Of a stretch of 64,000 bases of DNA, positions 60,252-64,000 are shown piece by piece. The DNA is taken from contig JAOUHJ010000012.1 of assembly GCA_029865225.1 (NCBI GenBank), positions 1-64,000 of the forward strand. The letters run 5' to 3'. The translations under genes and the position numbers were made by a program. A model generated the notes under the pieces. It made no database searches. It was not told the origin of the DNA and saw nothing but the letters and a program-made list of their open reading frames with translations. Source of the DNA: Nitrospira sp. (lineage in GTDB: Bacteria > Nitrospirota > Nitrospiria > Nitrospirales > Nitrospiraceae). Positions within the stretch are counted from its first letter, which is position 1. Every line of letters begins with the position of its first letter.

Positions 60252-60349
60252 GGAAGGCTGAAAGCAGTCTCACCGTCTCTTGTGATCGCCTAGTCCGCAG
60301 CGAGAGCCAGCAGGGCTACCTCTTGTTTTGAGAGGGGAAGAGAGAACCG

Positions 60350-61195
60350 ATGGCAGTTCGACTCCAAAAACTCATTGCAAGTACCGGGCTCTCGTCCCGC
60401 CGCAAAGCCGAGACATTGATTGCGACCGGTCGTGTCACGGTGAATGGCAAGGTGGTCACCGAACTTGGGACGAAGGTTGAGCCCGACCGCGATCACGTGA
60501 AAGTGGACGGGAAGCATCTGAACTCGGCACAACCGTTTGTGTATCTGATGCTGAACAAACCCAAGAACGTGATGTCGACGTTGGACGATCCCGGAGGAAG
60601 AGACACCGTGAAGGACTTTCTTCATGGCGTCTCCGTGCGGGTGTTTCCGGTTGGTCGGTTGGACTTTGATAGTGAAGGACTGATGCTGCTCACCAATAAC
60701 GGTGAGTTGGCGCAGGCCCTTCTGCATCCGCGCTATCATGTGTCCAAGACCTATCTAATAAAAGTCAAAGGCGTGCTGACAGATTCCGAGATCGGCCAAC
60801 TGCAACGTGGAGTCAAACTTGAGGATGGCATGACGAGCCCGGCGGTCGTGAAGAAGATAAAGAGAGCTGAGGCAAACTCCTGGCTGGAGATCACGATTCG
60901 GGAAGGCCGCAAACATCAAGTGAAGCGCATGTTGGAATCTGTGGGGCATATGGTGATCAAGCTGATGCGCGTCCGGATGGGGCCACTCGCGCTTGGCAAT
61001 TTGGAGCCCGGCGAGTTTCGATTCCTCACCGATCGAGAGGCCAATGCTTTGCGCGCATTGGTTGAACAACGCGTGACTGCGGTCGAACAGGGAGAAGAGC
61101 CGATGGCTGGTCCCAAGCGGCTGGTCAGGCGCGAGGGTTGGGCCAGACCGCTTAGAGCTAAGAAGAATGTTGGAAAGAAAGCGAGAACGGCATGA
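60350..61195 (+). CDS. rluB: RluB-like 23S rRNA pseudouridine synthase
   Basis: S4 domain; [40 protein letters not shown]. Confidence 0.9.
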   Translation: MAVRLQKLIASTGLSSRRKAETLIATGRVTVNGKVVTELGTKVEPDRDHVKVDGKHLNSAQPFVYLMLNKPKNVMSTLDDPGGRDTVKDFLHGVSVRVFPVGRLDFDSEGLMLLTNNGELAQALLHPRYHVSKTYLIKVKGVLTDSEIGQLQRGVKLEDGMTSPAVVKKIKRAEANSWLEITIREGRKHQVKRMLESVGHMVIKLMRVRMGPLALGNLEPGEFRFLTDREANALRALVEQRVTAVEQGEEPMAGPKRLVRREGWARPLRAKKNVGKKARTA

Positions 61196-62955
61196 AAATC
61201 CGCACACATCGCTGCGGCGAGTTGAAGAAGCAACAGGTAGGGCAGACCGTGGTGCTGAACGGCTGGGTTCAGCGTCGGCGCGACCATGGGATGGTCATCT
61301 TTATCGATCTCCGCGATCGGACGGGGATCACACAAGTCGTGTTCAATGCCGAGCGCAATCTTCGGTGCCATCAGGCAGCCCATGCGCTCAGGAGTGAATG
61401 TGTCGTCTCTGTGACAGGACAGGTCATGGCAAGACCGGAGGAGTCGAAGAATCCAGATCTTTCAACTGGGGAGATCGAGGTCTTCGTTGATGAGGTGGAA
61501 GTCTTGAACGAAGCCAAGACACCGCCTTTTTTGATCGAGGACGACGCCGAAGTCACGGAAGCGATCCGCTTGAAATATCGCTTCTTGGACCTGCGCCGGC
61601 CTAGGATGCAGGAGCTCTTGAGCCTCCGGCATGGCATTATGCAGGCTGCGAGAGATTTTGTGAACGCAGAGGGCTTCTTAGAGGTGGAGACGCCGATCTT
61701 GACGAAGAGCACACCGGAGGGTGCCAGGGATTATTTGGTACCCAGCCGGGTCAATCCTGGACAGTTTTTTGCGCTGCCCCAGTCGCCACAGTTGTTCAAG
61801 CAAGTGCTGATGGTGAGCGGGGTGGATCGCTATTATCAGATCGCGCGTTGCTTCCGCGACGAGGATCTTCGCAACGACCGGCAACCGGAGTTTACCCAGA
61901 TTGATTTGGAAATGTCGTTCGTCGATCGTGAGCAGATCATGGATCTCATGGAGCGCATGATCGTCACCATCTTCAAAAAGGTCGGTGGTGTTCAACTTCC
62001 CATGCCCTTTCTTCGGTTGAGCTACGATGAGGCGATAGGCCGGTATGGTTCCGACAAGCCGGACCTTCGGTTCGATATGCCGCTCTATGATGTGACGGCG
62101 TTCGGCGCGATGAGCCAGTTCAAGGTCTTCAATGATGCGGCGACGAAGGGAGGTATCGTCAAGGCATTGATCGTAAAGGGCGGAGCGACACTGTCGCGAA
62201 CGCGAATCGATGCTCTGGGAGAAACGGCGAAGAGTTTCGGTGCAAAAGGGCTCGCATGGCTGAAGATTACGCCGGGGGGCCAGCTCGAATCGGTGATCGC
62301 AAAATTCCTCGATGCCCAAGCGTTTGCTACTGCGTTGCCAGAAGCGAAACCGGGTGACCTGGTGTTGTTCGGCGCGGACAAAGCTTCGGTCGTTCACGAT
62401 GTGCTCGGCCGGATCAGACTTCTGCTGGGTGAAGAGTTGAGTCTGATCGACAAGACTGCCTGGCGGCCTCTGTGGGTCATTGATTTCCCGATGCTGGATT
62501 ACGACCAGGAACAGAAGCGGTACGTGGCCATGCACCATCCCTTCACGGCTCCCGTCGATGACGATGTCGCGCTGTTCGAGTCCGATCCGCTGAAGGTGAG
62601 AGCCAAGGCGTACGACATGGTGTTGAATGGGAGCGAGATCGGCGGTGGGAGCATCCGTATCCACCGACGAGATGTGCAGAGTAAAGTCTTTGATCTGCTT
62701 GGGATCGGCAAAGAAGAAGCCGCGGTTAAGTTTGGGTTCTTGCTCGAGGCTCTTGAGTACGGTGCGCCGCCGCACGGCGGCATCGCATTTGGGTTGGATC
62801 GGTTGGTGATGCTCCTCGGCAACGCCGATTCGATCCGTGACGTGATTGCGTTCCCCAAGACCCAGAAGGCACAATGTCCGCTCACCGATGCGCCGTCTAC
62901 CGTCGGTTCCGACCAACTGAAAGAGTTGCGTATCAAGCTGGATCTCGTGCAGTAG
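61192..62955 (+). CDS. aspS: Aspartyl-tRNA(Asn) synthetase
   Basis: [64 protein letters not shown]. Confidence 0.97.
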   Translation: MKIRTHRCGELKKQQVGQTVVLNGWVQRRRDHGMVIFIDLRDRTGITQVVFNAERNLRCHQAAHALRSECVVSVTGQVMARPEESKNPDLSTGEIEVFVDEVEVLNEAKTPPFLIEDDAEVTEAIRLKYRFLDLRRPRMQELLSLRHGIMQAARDFVNAEGFLEVETPILTKSTPEGARDYLVPSRVNPGQFFALPQSPQLFKQVLMVSGVDRYYQIARCFRDEDLRNDRQPEFTQIDLEMSFVDREQIMDLMERMIVTIFKKVGGVQLPMPFLRLSYDEAIGRYGSDKPDLRFDMPLYDVTAFGAMSQFKVFNDAATKGGIVKALIVKGGATLSRTRIDALGETAKSFGAKGLAWLKITPGGQLESVIAKFLDAQAFATALPEAKPGDLVLFGADKASVVHDVLGRIRLLLGEELSLIDKTAWRPLWVIDFPMLDYDQEQKRYVAMHHPFTAPVDDDVALFESDPLKVRAKAYDMVLNGSEIGGGSIRIHRRDVQSKVFDLLGIGKEEAAVKFGFLLEALEYGAPPHGGIAFGLDRLVMLLGNADSIRDVIAFPKTQKAQCPLTDAPSTVGSDQLKELRIKLDLVQ

Positions 62956-62961
62956 CTTGCT

Positions 62962-64000
62962 ATGACTGCCAACACGCTCGGACGCATACTGACCCTCACC
63001 TCGTTTGGCGAGAGCCATGGTCCGGCTATTGGAGGTGTCGTCGATGGGTGCCCTCCAGGACTGGAGTTGTCCGCTCAAGACATTCAGAAAGATTTGGACC
63101 GACGCAAGCCTGGCACGTCTCGCCACGTCACGCAGCGGCAGGAATCGGACAAGGTTGAAATTCTCTCCGGAGTATTTGAAGGGAAGACCACGGGTACGCC
63201 GATCGCGCTGCTGATCCGGAATGAGGACCAACGCAGCCGGGATTATGGAAACTTGATCGATACCTTCCGGCCCGGGCATGCCGACTATACCTACTGGCAG
63301 AAGTACGGTATCCGCGACCATCGAGGCGGGGGACGCGCATCGGCTCGAGAAACAGCGGTTCGAGTTGCGGCGGCCGCCATCGCGAGAAAGTGGCTCAGAG
63401 AACAATACGGTGTGGTGATTCGGGGATATCTGAGCCAGCTCGGGCCGCATGAGTTGCCATTCAAGACTTGGGAGGCGGTGGGGCAGAATCCATTTTTCTC
63501 CGCTGATCCCGATGTCGTCCCCAAGCTCGAATCCTTCATGGACGAACTGCGGAAGGCTGGGGATTCAGTCGGGGCCAAAATCGCGACTGTAGCTAAGCAT
63601 GTGCCGGTCGGGTGGGGCGCCCCGGTCTATGCAAAACTGGATGCCGATTTAGCCGGAGCTATGATGAGCATCAATGCGGTGAAGGCGGTTGAGATTGGGG
63701 CAGGTTTCACCTCGGTGACTCAGCGCGGATCCGAACATGGCGACGAACTGACGCCAGAAGGCTTTCTCTCTAACAACGCCGGTGGCATTCTCGGCGGCAT
63801 TTCAACGGGGCAAGATATCGTCGTCACCATCGGCATCAAGCCGACATCGAGCATTCGTATCCCACGCAAATCCATCGACAAGAAGGGCAACCCGGTCATG
63901 GTCGAAACCAATGGCCGCCACGATCCCTGTGTCGGCATCCGTGCCACACCAATTGCCGAAGCCATGATGGCGCTGGTGCTCATGGACCATGCGTTACTGC
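62962..64000 (+). CDS. aroC: Chorismate synthase, running off the window end
   Basis: [64 protein letters not shown]; no stop before 64000. Confidence 0.96.
   Translation, partial: MTANTLGRILTLTSFGESHGPAIGGVVDGCPPGLELSAQDIQKDLDRRKPGTSRHVTQRQESDKVEILSGVFEGKTTGTPIALLIRNEDQRSRDYGNLIDTFRPGHADYTYWQKYGIRDHRGGGRASARETAVRVAAAAIARKWLREQYGVVIRGYLSQLGPHELPFKTWEAVGQNPFFSADPDVVPKLESFMDELRKAGDSVGAKIATVAKHVPVGWGAPVYAKLDADLAGAMMSINAVKAVEIGAGFTSVTQRGSEHGDELTPEGFLSNNAGGILGGISTGQDIVVTIGIKPTSSIRIPRKSIDKKGNPVMVETNGRHDPCVGIRATPIAEAMMALVLMDHALL

Noticed and set aside
61678-63450. 590-aa minus-strand ORF
   Set aside because: Antisense to aspS and aroC, both clear genes; no recognisable domain.
1-64000. CRISPR arrays, rRNA and tRNA genes
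   Set aside because: No regularly spaced direct repeats, rRNA core sequences or tRNA cloverleaf/TTCGANTC patterns noticed by eye; a tRNAscan or Infernal run would be needed to be sure.

Overview
The window is a GC-rich bacterial chromosome segment. Gene content and style suggest Nitrospira or a close relative, but this is inferred from recognised families, not a database search. Most of it is housekeeping: DEAD-box helicase, proS, rseP, dxr, cdsA, uppS, tldD/tldE, hpnE/hpnD, class II RNR, zwf/gnd, guaB/guaA, rluB-like, aspS and a partial aroC. I saw no rRNA, tRNA or CRISPR array. The most unusual region is about 45.6-54 kb. It holds a ProA-like protein with Ala at the position of the catalytic Cys, then a block of lipoprotein and coiled-coil genes leading into what I read as a split, divergent copper amine oxidase. 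In that oxidase all three Cu-ligand His and the cofactor-position Tyr appear to be present, but the residues flanking the Tyr are altered. Several micro-ORFs and a c-type cytochrome follow. Other points of interest: two related 127-bp palindromic elements about 32 kb apart, a HepT/MntA module between a gene and its truncated duplicate, a FolB-methyltransferase fusion, a module that may be shared by adjacent HEAT and HD-GYP proteins, and a double six-bladed NHL propeller protein with FN3 domains. All family calls come from reading motifs by eye.
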